Source: Owenia fusiformis (taxonomy: Eukaryota; Annelida; Polychaeta; Sabellida; Oweniidae). Taken from it: 64,000 nucleotides of DNA. The translations under genes and the position numbers were made by a program. Positions 24,639-37,217 of this stretch are shown here, piece after piece (the first letter of the stretch is position 1; each line of letters starts with the position of its first letter). The notes beneath the pieces are model-generated. The model worked only from the letters and a program-made list of their open reading frames with translations. It did not search any database and was not told the origin of the DNA. The stretch covers positions 33,844,166-33,908,165 of the forward strand of contig CAIIXF020000011.1 in NCBI GenBank assembly GCA_903813345.2, read 5' to 3'.

Positions 24639-25097
24639 ATAATATAGGAATATCCTATGGTTTTGAAAAAATATCATTTATATCCATGAGTGGATATTGA
24701 TATCTTTATGAGTGAGCGCAGCGAATGAGTGAAGATATTTGTATCCATGATAATAAGATGGTTTCGAATTTTTTCAAAATTTTTTTCTTTTTTCATTCTT
24801 TAATTATTTTCAAAAATATTTTTTTGAAAAAAATCAAAATTAAAAAAAAAATCAACATTTTTTCACAATATTTTTCAATTATTTTTTCAAATTTTTTCTC
24901 AAATTATATTCTTCAAATTTTTTCGCTACAAAATTTTTTTTTTGCTGATGATGATTTCCCATGGGATAAAAGGACAATCCTATTTCTCATGGATACAAAT
25001 ATCTTCACTCATTCGCTGCGCTCACTCATAAAGATATCAATATCCACTCATGGATATAAATGATATTTTTTCAAAACCATAGGATATTCCTATAATA
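24639..25097. mobile_element. 459-bp near-perfect palindrome built from smaller palindromes
   Basis: The left arm (24639-24748) and right arm (about 24985-25097) are reverse complements over about 110 bp with very few mismatches. Within each arm, 'gtggatattgatatcttt' and 'aagatatttgtatccat' form a smaller hairpin around the hinge 'gagtgagcgcagcgaatg'. The central spacer is an extremely T-rich and A-rich tract. A 112-codon open frame across it is an artefact. Confidence 0.8.
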
Positions 25098-25841
25098 TTT
25101 TGTTGCTATTCTCAACATGATTATTATGCATTATCTCACAATGTCTTGTCGGTATCTTGACAAAAACAAGGCACATATGTTTCTGGTTTACCCATGGACA
25201 TAATACCATTGTCTCCCGGCCATTTTCTCCAGTACAGGCCTTGGCACCTTGAAAAAATTGCATTGGTATTTATCAGTATGTGACACGTCTAGAATCTTGT
25301 GCAAATGCAACAATTTCCTCCTAATGGACTTTAACTTTGACATGCAAGCGTATTAAGCAGCAATTCCTGAGGGTAATTTATCTTTCTATTTATCAAAGTG
25401 ACTCCCTTTTAAATCTGATTCCAAAATATATTCTTACTATAACGACCTGAAAACGATTAGTAGACTGTCTACAAACTTTTTCCCATTATTCTAAGACTTG
25501 AAAAAACGTTCATAAGTAAACTCTCATCATAGATTTTAAAACTTATCACAATTCAATTCTAGGTAAGCTAATGTTTTCAATGTCGATATTTCCAGGACTG
25601 AAAAACTTTTAACATAATGAAGAGGATTCATTTTAGATGTTATGCTCTGAATGACCTGATGACCAAACCTGAAATAATTATGCAGAGCTGAATGCAGTCC
25701 AAATGGCATAAATGGGTGACGGTGCTAAAACAAGCCATTTTCAAGTACTACAGAGTAGAATTATTTAATAAAACGTTCAGGTGTTTTTGATAATAAAATT
25801 ATCTATCAGATAATGAAATTTCCAGAATATTCCCTGACCAC
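25098..25841. other. Intergenic, no gene seen
   Basis: No supported coding, RNA or repeat feature. Confidence 0.4.
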
Positions 25842-26174
25842 TCATAAATTTATTCCATATATGTCTTGGGACACCCTGTATATTACCCAATGGTCCGAGG
25901 ATGTATTGACTTGATCGAGAAAAGATTGTGCAAAGACAGGAAAGACTTGAGGGGAGTTGCTTTGCTGTAATTGCTTAATCAATCCAAAGGAATTGTAGAA
26001 TTGATTCAATTTGGAAATACCTTTGTAATTTGAACTCCTCCAAGTCCTTAAGTATTTATTAAGTGCCTCAAAGACAATGTCAGGTATGTCACTTTCAGGC
26101 ATCATTTCTTTTATTGGAACAGAGAATCCGAAAGAAGTCGTGGTGACATTAACCTTCCGACCAAGACTAACCAT
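25842..26174 (-). other. Unassigned open frame of 110 codons, possibly a relic exon
   Basis: The frame reads MVSLGRKVNVTTTSF and continues with a mixed composition including VFEALNKYLRTWRSSN. That is more protein-like than nearby AT-rich frames. I do not recognise a family. The 3' part runs into a mariner-type MITE end (25867-25880), so the last codons are repeat-derived. It could be an exon or transposon remnant, or chance. Confidence 0.2.
25867..25880. repeat. Solitary MITE terminus
   Basis: 'tgggacaccctgta' matches the right end of the MITE at 47616-48206. No left end is present nearby. Confidence 0.45.
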
Positions 26175-27007
26175 GCGATTAAGTTTATCGCCTTATAGAA
26201 ATACCTCCATGTCAGTTTTGTAATGGATGGAGTGTGATGAGTTTACTAATACCACTTACTCCTGCAAAAATCAATGTTTCCCCATCATTTAGTCTTGTTG
26301 TGAGCCTTTTTGTATTTTTTCGTCAACTCAAAATGTGTGGTCCTAAGAAAAATGTGGTCCCTAAAAAGCAGATGGTGTTGTATTTTCCAAAACTGGCGAG
26401 TGGTCCCTTACAAGAAAGGTGTGTAGGGAACTTGATACCCACCCCCATTCAAAAAACACAATAATATTTTTAAATGTTTTGGACTCTCTTGAAAATGTTG
26501 GCCATTCTTGAAAAGGATTGGGTTTATTTTTGAAAATGAGGTCCAAAATGGCCATCTTCCAGATGCGACAGTCTGACAGTGGTGTTGTCTTGTTTAATTC
26601 GACCAACTCCCTGGACATATTAGATCCTCCTTTCGTTACAAAACGAAGGGATGTAGAGAAACCGTCCATTTGTTCTTCTTATGCCTGTTTTTCAATCATG
26701 AAATGTGGAGTGATTTGATGTTTTGTTCAGTGGGTTTGGTGCCCCGTGAAGTAGTTGTCTAATGATGATTCAGCTTATAATATTCTTTTATTTTTCGTCT
26801 GATGGAATAACAGCACTGAGAGTCTTAAACACTTGTGGGGTATTACTAATATCCTTGTATAATGGCAAATGACATCAGTATATGTTTGTATCTCCTTCAA
26901 TGAAACTTTCATCTAAACAACTGACAAATAAATGAATGAATAAAGCAGTAATTTATTGTCTGTTGGGTGTTAACTGTCCTATGTTATTACTTAAAAACAC
27001 TGATCCT
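26175..27007. other. Intergenic, no gene seen
   Basis: The plus and minus frames at 26234-26718 overlap one another and show no family motif. Confidence 0.4.
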
Positions 27008-28240
27008 CAATCGGCTAAATGCATCACTCTCCGACCATAAAATGTGTTTACATTTTACCACGAATCTTAGCAATATAGTAGCCCGGACAGAATTGTTCAA
27101 GGGTCACTTTTTCTTTAATAACTTTTTTAATTTTCAGTATTATCAAAAACCAATAACACATTTGAAAACTAAAGTAAAAATCTGACACAAAAAAATATAT
27201 ATAAGGAATATCTCTTAATTGATTAATATAAGTTATAGGTGTTCATAGTATGAGTGACGCAAATACATAATTCACTATTTTGTTTCATATTTGTTCGAAA
27301 GTGGTATCATATTTCGTGAATTTAAATGTTCAGTTGAAAGTTTATATTTAGAAGGGTCGTGGTCCTATAGGGACATGCAGCCACCGTTACGATCCTGATG
27401 TAATACAGCAAATGACCAAAATCAAATAGCCTACAAGAAGTTAAACTCCTTTCAAAAGCTCATGAATCTATTGAAATGTTTGAGGGTTGTGCTCAAGAGG
27501 ATGTGACAGGTGGCGCCCCAATACGCGGGATGTGATGAGAGTAGGTCCCCCATCCTTTCAAGAGGCCCATACAGCCATCTCAGGGGCCCTTGAAAACCTG
27601 GAGAACAGTTCACGTGCATTGCAAGGATGGTTAAAGAGCTGAGTGACTGGGAAAGACATCGAAATACGGTAGCAGCATAACCCTATAGCTGCAGGGGTTA
27701 AACAAACCAAGCTGCTAATCCACTACTGGTAACAATGGAATGGCTAAAAACAAAAACGTTAAGTCCCGCGACCCTACCAATATACACGTACTGTACATAC
27801 AATTGTAAAACATGCTACCATTTTTGAACAAATATGAGACAAAATGATGAATTTTGTATTTGCATGAATGACTATAATATTAATAGATGTTCCTCAGATA
27901 TTTTTTGTATGTCAGAATTTTACTCTAGTTACTCTAATTTTACTCTCTCGAATGTGTCTTTGGTTTTTGATAATACTGAAAGTTAAAAAAGTTATTAAAG
28001 AAAAAGTGACCTTTGAACAATTCTGTCCGGGCTACTATGTATAGTCCTGATTCGAGTCTCTGAACCCCTCCCCCATTATCCACTTCACCTGCCACCAGAT
28101 GTGTAGTTGGGCCAATCGGCTAAATACAATACTCTCTGATTATAAAAATATGTTTACAGATAAAGCCTAAGATCCGCGATAAAATGTCTAGTCTTGATTC
28201 GAGTCTGAACCCTCCCTCATTATCCACTCCACCACTACTA
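27008..28240. repeat. Tandem duplication of about 150-160 bp split by a transposon
   Basis: 'caatcggctaaatgcatcac' near 27008 recurs as 'caatcggctaaatacaatac' near 28112, in both cases followed by 'ctctc' and 'tgtttaca'. The segment 'gattcgagtctctgaacccc' near 28050 recurs near 28197. The 27076-28037 element lies between copies, so it inserted into a pre-existing tandem repeat. Confidence 0.55.
27076..28037. mobile_element. 962-bp nonautonomous TIR transposon (GTAGCCCGG family)
   Basis: The ends 'tagtagcccggacagaatt' and 'aattctgtccgggctacta' are perfect inverted repeats, flanked by TA. Inverted similarity continues inward through 'aaagtgacc' and 'tgataatactgaaa' for more than 250 bp on each side. 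No transposase frame is present. A solitary end of the same family lies at 5796. Confidence 0.78.
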
Positions 28241-28539
28241 GATCATCAAATGGAGTTTTTTCATTGCTTTTCTGACTATTTAATAGTATGATTTGATCAA
28301 TAAATCTTTCTCGTATAAAGAGTGTAGACGGAGTTGCAGAGAGTAGTACAAGCATTAGATAAATAATCTCTCATTACGTTTTTATGGCACCAGTCTACTG
28401 TAGATGGATGTCTCGGCGTTTGTCCCTGCAACCATCCGTTGCCAATACTTTACATTCTGATTGCTCAATAGATGAGTTTTATAATCTGTTTTATTCCCAT
28501 CATATAATAGTAATAGCATTCCGAGAATACAGAATCACG

Positions 28540-28870
28540 CCTATCCATCGACAACGTACAGTGACAAAACACGCAATCGTACACTTTAGATGTACGGTGT
28601 CACTATTCTAACTGATATGAAGCAAAAACTATGATGTGGGTGTGATTGGTCATCTTTTCCCCTGTCGCCTAAGAGTGTGTCGATTATTTTTATGAGAATA
28701 TGTTTTGAAGATTTAATATACTCGTATATTCACGTTTTTGCTAAAATAATTTTTAAAAAAAATCATTAATGTACGTTGTCATCTCGATGTACGTTGTCCC
28801 ATTGAATTTACATATCTGAATTCACAGTTAACCCTAATGTAGACAACGTTTTTTTCACAACACGAAGGGG
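28540..28870. repeat. Fragment of the 'catcgacaacgtac' element
   Basis: 'tatccatcgacaacgtacag' and the following 90 bp resemble the left arm of the palindrome at 37490-38009. Additional 'atgtacgttgtc' copies occur at about 28770-28800. The copy is truncated. Confidence 0.45.
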
Positions 28871-31800
28871 CAGGGGGATCAGATTCATTTAATACTGAAA
28901 CGGAACAATCACAGTATTATACTAATTCAACTTGAATGAACTATATTGAACCTCTGCACTTTCCAGATATAGCATAAACGCATCGTGGTAAGCCACACCC
29001 TCTCCATCTCTATCCTTTTGGACATCTGTGATGCAACAGAGAGAGATGCTATGAGACTGTAAGACTCTCGTGGTATTGGGAAACCTCAGTAAAATCTACA
29101 TCTAGATAATTACATTCTAATAAGCGTTGCGTCTCCATTCTTACAACGGGCAATCACCGATTGAACGGGCAATCACCGATTGAAATTACTGGCAAATTAA
29201 GATGAGTTAATAAGATAAAATGTCAAAATGAAGAGGGGGTAACAAGGGGTAAGAAATAGATCTTTACAAGTATTACTAATCAATACTTTAATGAAGAAAT
29301 ATTACAGAATACTTATGTTAAAAGCTTTTATCTCTGATTTTGAAGTCTAATTTACTCATCGCTGAATACTTTCCAAGTTCAGTAATTAAGCAGGAGTATT
29401 TTGAAAAGTTTGACCCACTTTATGAAAAGGCCACATTTTTCAAGACTTAAGGCCCTTAAGGAAAAATCCCTTATCCCAAAGATATTCACGATGAAAGGGC
29501 ATAAGAACATTTAAATAGCCTATTGACAGCCAAATATGTGCATCCCCCTGTCTGTAATATATGGGTGTTAGTCTGATGAGCAATTACTGAAATCAATTTA
29601 CTGTTAATGACAGCAACACAAGATAATAAAGAGTATGCTCAAGAAGGCAGCTAGCTATTTCAAAAACAAAATTGATATCAATGGGTACTAGTTAATACAG
29701 CGATTCAATCCATAGTGAAAACCGTCCCACCACATTGCAATACTTTGGCTCAGTGCGTGGTTACCCAAAAATGAATACTCTGCAATCCAGGCTACAATCT
29801 CTACTTTGCTCAGTTTGTTGTCGCTTAATAATAACCATGAGCATCCAGCGTTGCAAGACAAGGTTGCAATGAGTATCGGAATGGGTGAAATAGGTGTTCG
29901 CGACAATATGTTTAACTGTATGGTAATCTTCGGATCAGTGTCTATTTTTCACAAATGCCATGGCGATAGATATCACTAATTAGGATTACAGAACCAATCA
30001 GTGTGAATCGGACACATGCAAACAAGATAAGCATATGTATTAGGATACTGATTGATGGGATCCCATTCTGGCGACAATATTTTGAAGAGAATAATGATGA
30101 TAGGAATATAAATAGAATTAATTATTTTGTTCTTGAACCTACACCTTATCTATACTTAGTTCTATGACAGCGTGATAATTGAGCAATTCCTCGTTTATTT
30201 TTCAAAGAAGTTTTAGTTTTTGTTGAAATGAGGTATTTGGGTCATTTGACACTGGTTACCTGTGTGCTGATCCTTTACGTGACGAGAGGTTTTACGATGT
30301 TCTTCTGTGTCCAATTTCTAATTTTTCTAATTGTTGGTCTAAAATTGATGTGTTTTCCCTTTGGTCATTGTGTTTGGACATCTGGGAGCTATTTATGAAG
30401 ATTGGGTTTCAATAAATACAGCATTCGGGTAGGTGTTTTTGGTTGTTTAAAGAAGTTTCGGTTTTATTGCTCTTTTGGTCATTTTATATCAAATAAATGT
30501 CTGCTTTAAACCCCAAAGGATTAAACTTTGCGATTTATGAAAAATTCGCGCGAAATGACAGGCTAGTGATGACAAATTGTAATTTTCTCAATGATTTAGT
30601 CAATGTGGATTTTTCCGATTAATAGTTTGTGAAAATAATGCGATTAATTAATTTGTTGATTAATCGAGGAGATTGCTCTTTCCGTGTCCTTAAAAACACC
30701 TCAGATGACCATGTCATTACATTGGGACAGTAAAACATGCATGCGTATAGTGAACATTTTTGCCGAGAAAAATGTTCACTATTTGTATGTGTTCACTACA
30801 GCAAGGATTTGATTTCGCGGCATTTTACCGTATTATATAAATAGACCAGTTAAACAAAGCTAAAAGAGAAGGGAATAATTAATTTAATTTGTATTTTCTA
30901 CCCATGGTAACCCATGATACTCTAGCGATACGTTTTTGTTTTGTTGAAGTGTTATATAAACTGACTTACTTTAGACTGATTGTCATTACCCTTTGCATTC
31001 GTTTGACTTCACTTCTTAAAAGAGTCATCTGAATTGTTCATCCTTTTATTGTAAAATTTTAATATTTTATAATTCTTTGTTTTGTTATAACAATCTCAAT
31101 TGAGATGATCTTTTAAATGGCGGAATCCTTGACTTTGAGTCAGTTAAAGGACTTTATTGAATCATGATCATGATAGAGTCAATTAAGGTTTTCATTTTGA
31201 TCCAATCTGTTTTTCAAATATATGGGGATGAGAAAAGGATTAAATCGGGACTTAGCAGATAGAGGTAATAATAGTTAACAAGATTATCTTCAAAACAATC
31301 GATGCTAGACGAATATCCTGTCTTACAAAAACCAAAGCTTATTAAGAATTATAATTAGTCACACCTGTTTCAACAGAAGCTGAGATCAAAATCTCAAATT
31401 GACCTTCTGATTATTTTTGGCAGGTAATATAAACATAAACTTTAATAAGCCAGTTGCAGAAAATCCGCAAGAAATCTTATGTCTGATTCAATGTCTTCAC
31501 TTGGCACCTTTTGAGGTGGATCCCGGCTATGGCATTAATTGTTGAGAAATAGGGATCGAAACCAGCCATAGTTTTCTCCTGATGACCATTGTGAATTATT
31601 GTGTTTTATGGATTATGGCGACGGCTTTTGTGAATGGATGTTGACCCTTTGAAACGCCTAGTATGGACTTGGAGACTGGATTTTATCTATCCCACATCAT
31701 TTGAGACTGAATGCCCTATCTTGTATGAGTACTTGTATCTACAACTCCCGGGCTACAACTATTTTTGAGGTTATGAGTATTGGCTATCAATTTTTTCTTC

Positions 31801-32556
31801 AACATGTATTGTACAATGACTTCAGTATGAATGAAATGTCCCTTGGTCTTCTGGTCTTGGATTGTGATATTGGTTCTTGAAAGGTGGGGGAAAGGGGGAA
31901 TTAGACATTGTTTCTTTTCACGTTAGATCATGGTTTTGGGCTATATGGGGTTTGTTTTTCTTGACTTGTATGCACTTAGAGTTTGTTTTTTCTTGCTAAG
32001 TTCCATTATCAACATATCGAGTTAGAGTTAATAAGTTAAATTGTTTTATTGGCATGTTTCCCTCCCGGGCCGGTTTCCCTTAACTAATTAACTACAATTC
32101 CCCTAACAATTTATGGAGTAAACTAAAATTGAAAAATAATATAGAGATAAAGAGGTCAATTAATCGACCTCTAAAAACTTATATCACCCTCAAAAGTAGC
32201 ATTTGCGATATTTCAACGAGATTTGTCCGAAGGTTATTTTCATAACACCTGCCCTTTAATTATGATGTTGTCCCCATCATTCATAATCATAACCAAGGTT
32301 TACAATTGTCTTGACTACATATCTTTCACAGATAAGCTAGATTTATTATATCGGACTAAGACCCTTACAAAACAAATGTTTCTTTCACGGTACCTGGCTG
32401 GTAATCCCAAAATCTCACAATTAAATTTATTCTTGCGAGTATTAAGCCTTTGCTTTGCAATTTCAGGTGAAGAGAAAGAAACAAGCCCGTGGTTGCTATT
32501 CAAAATCTTCGCTAGAACGCATGTTGGAGTCTTTCGCGGATCGTTTTTTCTACCTT
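28871..32556. other. Long intergenic stretch, no gene recognised
   Basis: I saw no exon with family motifs, no RNA gene and no well-bounded transposon. A small inverted pair, 'agtgaacattttt' and 'aaaaatgttcact', lies near 30750. The frame 32223-32558 is mirrored by an opposite-strand frame and lacks recognisable sequence. Confidence 0.45.
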
Positions 32557-32929
32557 AGCTTGTATTCGCGAATGTTGCATTCTGGCATAGCATCTTTCTG
32601 TTTCACCTGAAACAGGGCTGAGAAGAAATGAGATGTCATGGTTTATCACGATGCGAATGTAGCGGCTACCGGCTAGTGGGTTGATTGCAATTTGATGGCA
32701 AACTCATTTAAATAGAAATAGTACCTGTCGTTAGTTGCCAGCTCTCGCCCCAAACCCAGTAGCTGAGCTAAATAACTATTTAATCTGGTATTAATCGAGG
32801 TGTTCGGAATTGTAAATAGCGGAAGTAACCTGGCGTATGGGCGTAGACGTAATTGCAACTTCAAACTGACAAATCAATAGTTTAATCCAATAGCCGGTAG
32901 CCGCTATTTGTATTCGCGAATACAAGCTT
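32557..32929. mobile_element. 373-bp palindromic element
   Basis: The ends 'agcttgtattcgcgaa' and 'ttcgcgaatacaagct' are perfect inverted repeats. Inner 'agcggctaccggcta' (about 32661) and 'tagccggtagccgct' (about 32890) pair as well. It is noncoding. Confidence 0.7.
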
Positions 32930-33000
32930 ACTTTAAACATGGGATGTTTATGGGATCTAATGCTTAATCTTGGAAAACTAAACTTTTTCTAGGTTAAGCT

Positions 33001-33328
33001 TACAGAGTGTCCCAAAAGTATGGGACCCCCGTGGGCAGGCATATACCAATGTCTCCATAGTATGTGTCATATATCATTTAAAGCTTATCTACAGTTACAT
33101 TGATTTGCTAAGTATCAACTCATAAAACTTAAAAAGTTACAGGGATTTCAAAATCTAGTGTTCGGCCAAAATTTAAGTTCAATTTAATATCCTCACAACA
33201 GTTCTGACCTCAATGTGACCAAAAATAAGGGTGTTATAGTCAACGATAGGATAGATATTGAGTTGGGAAAGGGGACAGTTAGGGTAGATACTCCAAGGAA
33301 ACTCTTTTTAAAATGCTAAAATTTTAAA
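33001..33328. mobile_element. Left half of a mariner-like MITE split by a LINE
   Basis: It begins 'tacagagtgtcccaaaagta' and aligns along its length with the complete MITE at 47616-48206. Shared landmarks include 'gttacattgatttgc', 'caaaatctagtgttcggcc' and 'gatactccaaggaaactct'. Similarity stops at 'aaaatgct', where retrotransposon sequence begins, and resumes at about 37218. Confidence 0.75.
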
Positions 33329-33549
33329 ATAAGAGGTTTTATGAGGATTACATTAGAGTCGGGTGCAAAATTGCAGTCTCGGAGTCATCGGCGGATAAGG
33401 CTCTGGAACCAGTATCTTGGCCATACCCGGTGACATGCAGGGAATGGGAGCAACGTCCTCGACGAAACGATATACCAAGATACCGATCCCAGCGACGCAA
33501 CAACTATTATGATAATGACAATTATGGCGACGACAACGACAACTATTAG
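33329..33549 (+). pseudogene. ORF1 C-terminal remnant of the LINE
   Basis: A frame open from the LINE boundary to the TAG at 33547-33549 has no initiating Met. It encodes a segment rich in Arg, Asn and Tyr (for example REWEQRPRRNDIPRYRSQRR), as expected for an RNA-binding ORF1 tail. It stops six bases before the ORF2 Met. The 5' part of ORF1 is missing, consistent with ordinary LINE 5' truncation. Confidence 0.5.
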
Positions 33550-33554
33550 TCATC

Positions 33555-34559
33555 ATGTTATTCACAAATATCATACTCGTTTGTCTATATGTTATCGCAG
33601 TAACAGTGTTAATACCGCATAACATGATGAATCTTAGGCTTGCACAATGGAACCTAAATGGTGCAAACACGGCAAAACATGCACTTAAAGATCTATTAAA
33701 TGAAAATGACATAGTTGCAGTTAGTGAGCATATGTTATACGATTGCAATATCAACCAATTAAATGTCATTGAAAATGATTTTTGCATGTATGCAATTAGT
33801 AGCAAGCACATAGATAACGCTGACTGTGGTCTAAAGTTTGGTTCAGGTGGTGTCGCAATGTTTTGGCGTAAAACCTTAGCAAAACAGGTATATCCTCTAA
33901 AAGCCTTATCAAATGATAGAATGATTTGTGTTAAGTTATGTATGCATGATAATTCTCGCCCATTGTATATCTTCTCAGTATATCTCCCACAACAGCAGTG
34001 TAAAAAGGACAATTTTGAGGACGTGCTACTTGAGCTCGAAAATAATGTTAATCAGGTATCATGTGAAGGGGATGTTGTACTATTGGGGGACATGAATGCC
34101 CATCTGCCGTATAATATCCATAACGGTAGTCGTAGTTGGGGCAGCGGTACCCCTAATGGTAGAATATTTCAAGAGTTTATTTTACGCAACGGTTTAATTG
34201 TAGCAGACCTACTAGAATTTTGCGACGGCCCTAATTACACGTTTGAATCAGCCTGTGGTCACAAATCCTACATAGATCATGTTATTGTATCCAACACACT
34301 AGTGGCTCACATTTATAAATGCACTATTTTAAATACTTGTGCAAATTACGGCGCATCTTCAGATCACCTCCCTGTTATTACCGTCCTCAAAATAGAAAAA
34401 AGTACATGTGACACAGAAGTGGAATCTTCAGTAAAATCTTCATGTTTCAAACGTGTAGCGTGGGACAAAGCCAAAGTTTTCAAATGCCGAAATAGATCAG
34501 TATTTAAATGTAATAATATCAATTCTACATCAAGCAGCCGAAGTAATATTTCCAATTAA
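33555..34559 (+). pseudogene. LINE ORF2, endonuclease part
   Basis: The 334-codon frame starts the endonuclease fold at about residue 27 with LRLAQWNLNG. It shows the exonuclease-endonuclease-phosphatase family's catalytic landmarks: Asn in QWNLNG, Glu in SEHM (about residue 57), GDMNAH (about 176), the YIDHVIV strand (about 240) and SDHLPV (about 269). Such domains nick target DNA to prime reverse transcription. The protein-like sequence ends soon after WDKAKVF, and the frame then runs about 25 codons to a stop. The RT frame is already open there in another register, so this is the upstream half of a broken ORF2. The shift is most simply placed at the T run at about 34477-34480. Confidence 0.85.
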
Positions 34560-37053
34560 ACAATTTAAGAAGCATCAAAAGCCATTCTGGGCCCCACACC
34601 TAACAGTTTTGGTAAAAGAGCGTAATAGATTATGGCATCAGTGGCGCAATACGGGTAAACCAAGGTCGGGTGACATTTTTCAACAATACAAACTCGCTAA
34701 AAAGGCGTTCTCAAAAGCATATTACATGGCAGAAATGGAATACGAGCGAGCTGAAATGGCTAAATTATACGAATCAGAGTGTGTTGACCAACGATTTTTT
34801 TGGCACCTACTTCGACGTAGTAGAGGGCAACAGTCAAGGCCTAGTTCATCAGTTCGCAATAAAGATGGAATCATCGTCACTGAAGCACAACAGGTTCGCG
34901 AAGTTTGGCGCAATCATTTCAAAACATTGGCTTCTCCCGGGGATGACCCCCTATTTGATGATAAATTTAAGGATCAAGTTGATCGAGAAGTCAATGACTT
35001 ACTTCACACTTCTCATCTTAATAATAATGATTTTCTCGAAAATGACATTTCAATGGAGGAGATAAGTTCAGCATTATCAAAAATGAAGCCTGGAAAAGCC
35101 AGTGGGCCGGACGGAATAACGGTCGAGCATATACGTTTTGCCGGGGGTCCAATTCTGGAGATTCTGATATGTCTATTTCAAAGTGTGATAAATAACGAGT
35201 ATACACCCTTAACCTTTCGTACCGGAACTCTCATCCCCCTCTTAAAAGGGGGTGTGCGGGACGTACTTGACACTAACCATCACAGGGGTATAACACTCAT
35301 GTCAGTCATACGGAAATTATACGACAAAATCATATTAGGAAGATACAGTTGGCGTTTAAAGTCGATTATACATCCTCTACAAGGAGGTTGTCTTGATGGG
35401 TGCTCCTCGCTACACTCATCACTACTTCTGCATGAGACAATTGGATTTAATACCCATCATGACAGTACCGTTCACGTGGTGTTATTAGACATAAAATCTG
35501 CCTTTGATACGTGCTGGATAAACGGCCTGTTTTACAAACTGTACCATAAGGCCGGGATTAAAGGGAAACTCTGGCGATTGTTATATGACTCGTACAAGAA
35601 CTTTGAATGTAATATCCTGGTAGCAGGGGGAGTATCCGAACCCTTCCCGGTGCTCCAAGGAGTATTTCAAGGAGCCGTCAGCAGTATGCTGCTCTATCAA
35701 TTTTACATAAGTGACATGTTGGACGACCTTGAAAAATTAAATCTTGGAGCAAAAACCATGGGAATCAACACAGGCTCTATAGCATACGCAGATGACATTG
35801 CTCTCATTGCTATCTTCCCCAATGCAATGAACACTATGCTGCAATTAGCTTATGCACACAGCAACAAATGGCGATACACCTTACACCCTGGGAAATGTGT
35901 AGCCCTGACCTATGGCAAAAATACTGAGGTCCCACAGTTTAGGTTAGGCACGGACGAAATACCAAATGCCAAATCTGCCAAGCATGTCGGAGTTCCACTG
36001 TCGACAGATGGAGTATTTAGGGACCATGTTAAAGACGCTATATCAAGCGGAAAGCGAAAACTATATTCACTATTCGGATTAGGTCATAGAACTGGTGGCC
36101 TTACCCCACTCGTAGCATCAAAACTGTATAATAGCTTTAGCGTGCCAAAAATGCTCTATGGTGACCAGATAATTAATTATAAGCCTGAAGATCTTGAAAC
36201 ACTCGAAGTGGCACAGCGCCAAATTGGGAGAAGATTACAAAGTTTTCCTAAATCCGCCAGCAACCCCTCGTCAACCATGACACTGGGATGGAACACAATG
36301 AAGCGGAGAATTGACTATGATATGCTACTTATGTTATTTGGAATGCTTATTTTACCACTTTCGAATATTTATAAACGTTTATTAATGTTAAGACTCATGA
36401 ATATAACACTAGGATTGGCATCATGGGATTCCCCAATTTCCAGAATGTGGTCTTGTGTTGTAAAATATGACCTCACAGAGAGCTTACTAGAAATGATACG
36501 TACAGCACAATTTCCTTCTAAACTTCATTGGAAGAGACTGATTAAAAACACAATCGGTAATTACCAGAGAAACGGTTACAAGGCAACATGTTCGTTATAT
36601 AGACGCCATGATATATGTGTTAACATTTCCGATGTAAATATACGTGTCGGATCCCTTGGATCTATGAAACCCTGCGTCTGGTGGATCTTGGCAAGGAAAA
36701 AACCACAATATACCCCGCAGTGTAAAACAATGATGAGATTAGCCACTGATTGTCACGATCTACGCGTAAAAAATTCAGGTGTAAATAGTATTTGTATTGT
36801 CTGTAACAGGTTCGAAACAGAAACAATTGATCACTTTATCATGAGATGTCCAAAATGGCAAGAACATCGTAACCAAATAGGTTTAATTACAAGAAAATAC
36901 GGTGCTTTTAAAGAACTAGATAAGATATTTGCATATCCCGAGTGTGAAATTGATGACGATGATATGATAAGTATTGCATGTATAGTGCATAAAATGACTA
37001 TTGTTAGATCAAACATTCTGAAAGAATACGTTGGACAGTTGATTATTACATAA
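34480..37053 (+). pseudogene. LINE ORF2, reverse transcriptase part
   Basis: The frame is open from 34459 and is protein-like from about 34480 (EIDQYL, QFKKHQKPFW). It continues uninterrupted to the stop at 37051-37053. RT landmarks: KMKPGKASGPDGI (about 35080), FRTGTLIPLLKGG, HHRGITL, LDIKSAFD, GVFQGAVSSMLLYQF and the catalytic YADDIAL box (about 35780). A C-terminal CIVCNRFETETIDHFIMRC motif (about 36793) is the C-x2-C-x9-H-x4-C knuckle common in invertebrate LINEs. No RNase H domain is apparent. Apart from the shift separating it from the endonuclease it is intact, so the insertion is probably young. An alternative TTG or Met start inside the RT is not needed. Confidence 0.9.
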
Positions 37054-37217
37054 TAAAGACACTCTTGAAAGAACCAATGTCATATAAAACATAAACAGTA
37101 TTCATCCATTTAAAATGGAAGCTTTTTATTTAATTGTGTGATGTTACCAAATGTAAATATGTTTGTAAAACCACTCTGTTTAAATACAGGTAAATAAATA
37201 ATTAAATTAAATTACAA

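Larger units (their letters stand above)
33329..37217 (+). mobile_element. Non-LTR (LINE) retrotransposon, 5'-truncated and frameshifted
   Basis: In order: the tail of an ORF1, an apurinic-type endonuclease, a reverse transcriptase with a C-terminal CCHC knuckle, and a short 3' UTR ending in an A/T repeat ('taaataaataattaaattaa'). The element interrupts a MITE. The host sequence 'aaaatgct' before it and 'aaaatgcc' after it may be the target-site duplication. The endonuclease-first ORF2 without RNase H, and the short-repeat tail, suggest a CR1/L2- or Jockey/I-like clade. I could not resolve which. Confidence 0.85.

Noticed and set aside
24725-25063. 112-codon frame rich in Phe, Lys and Ile
   Set aside because: It runs from one palindrome arm through the T-rich spacer to the other; the composition is not protein-like.
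32223-32558. 111-codon plus frame
   Set aside because: It is overlapped by an opposite-strand frame, has no splice context, and I recognise no domain.
33353-34012. 219-codon minus-strand frame
   Set aside because: Antisense shadow of the LINE ORF1/endonuclease region, with no independent family motif.
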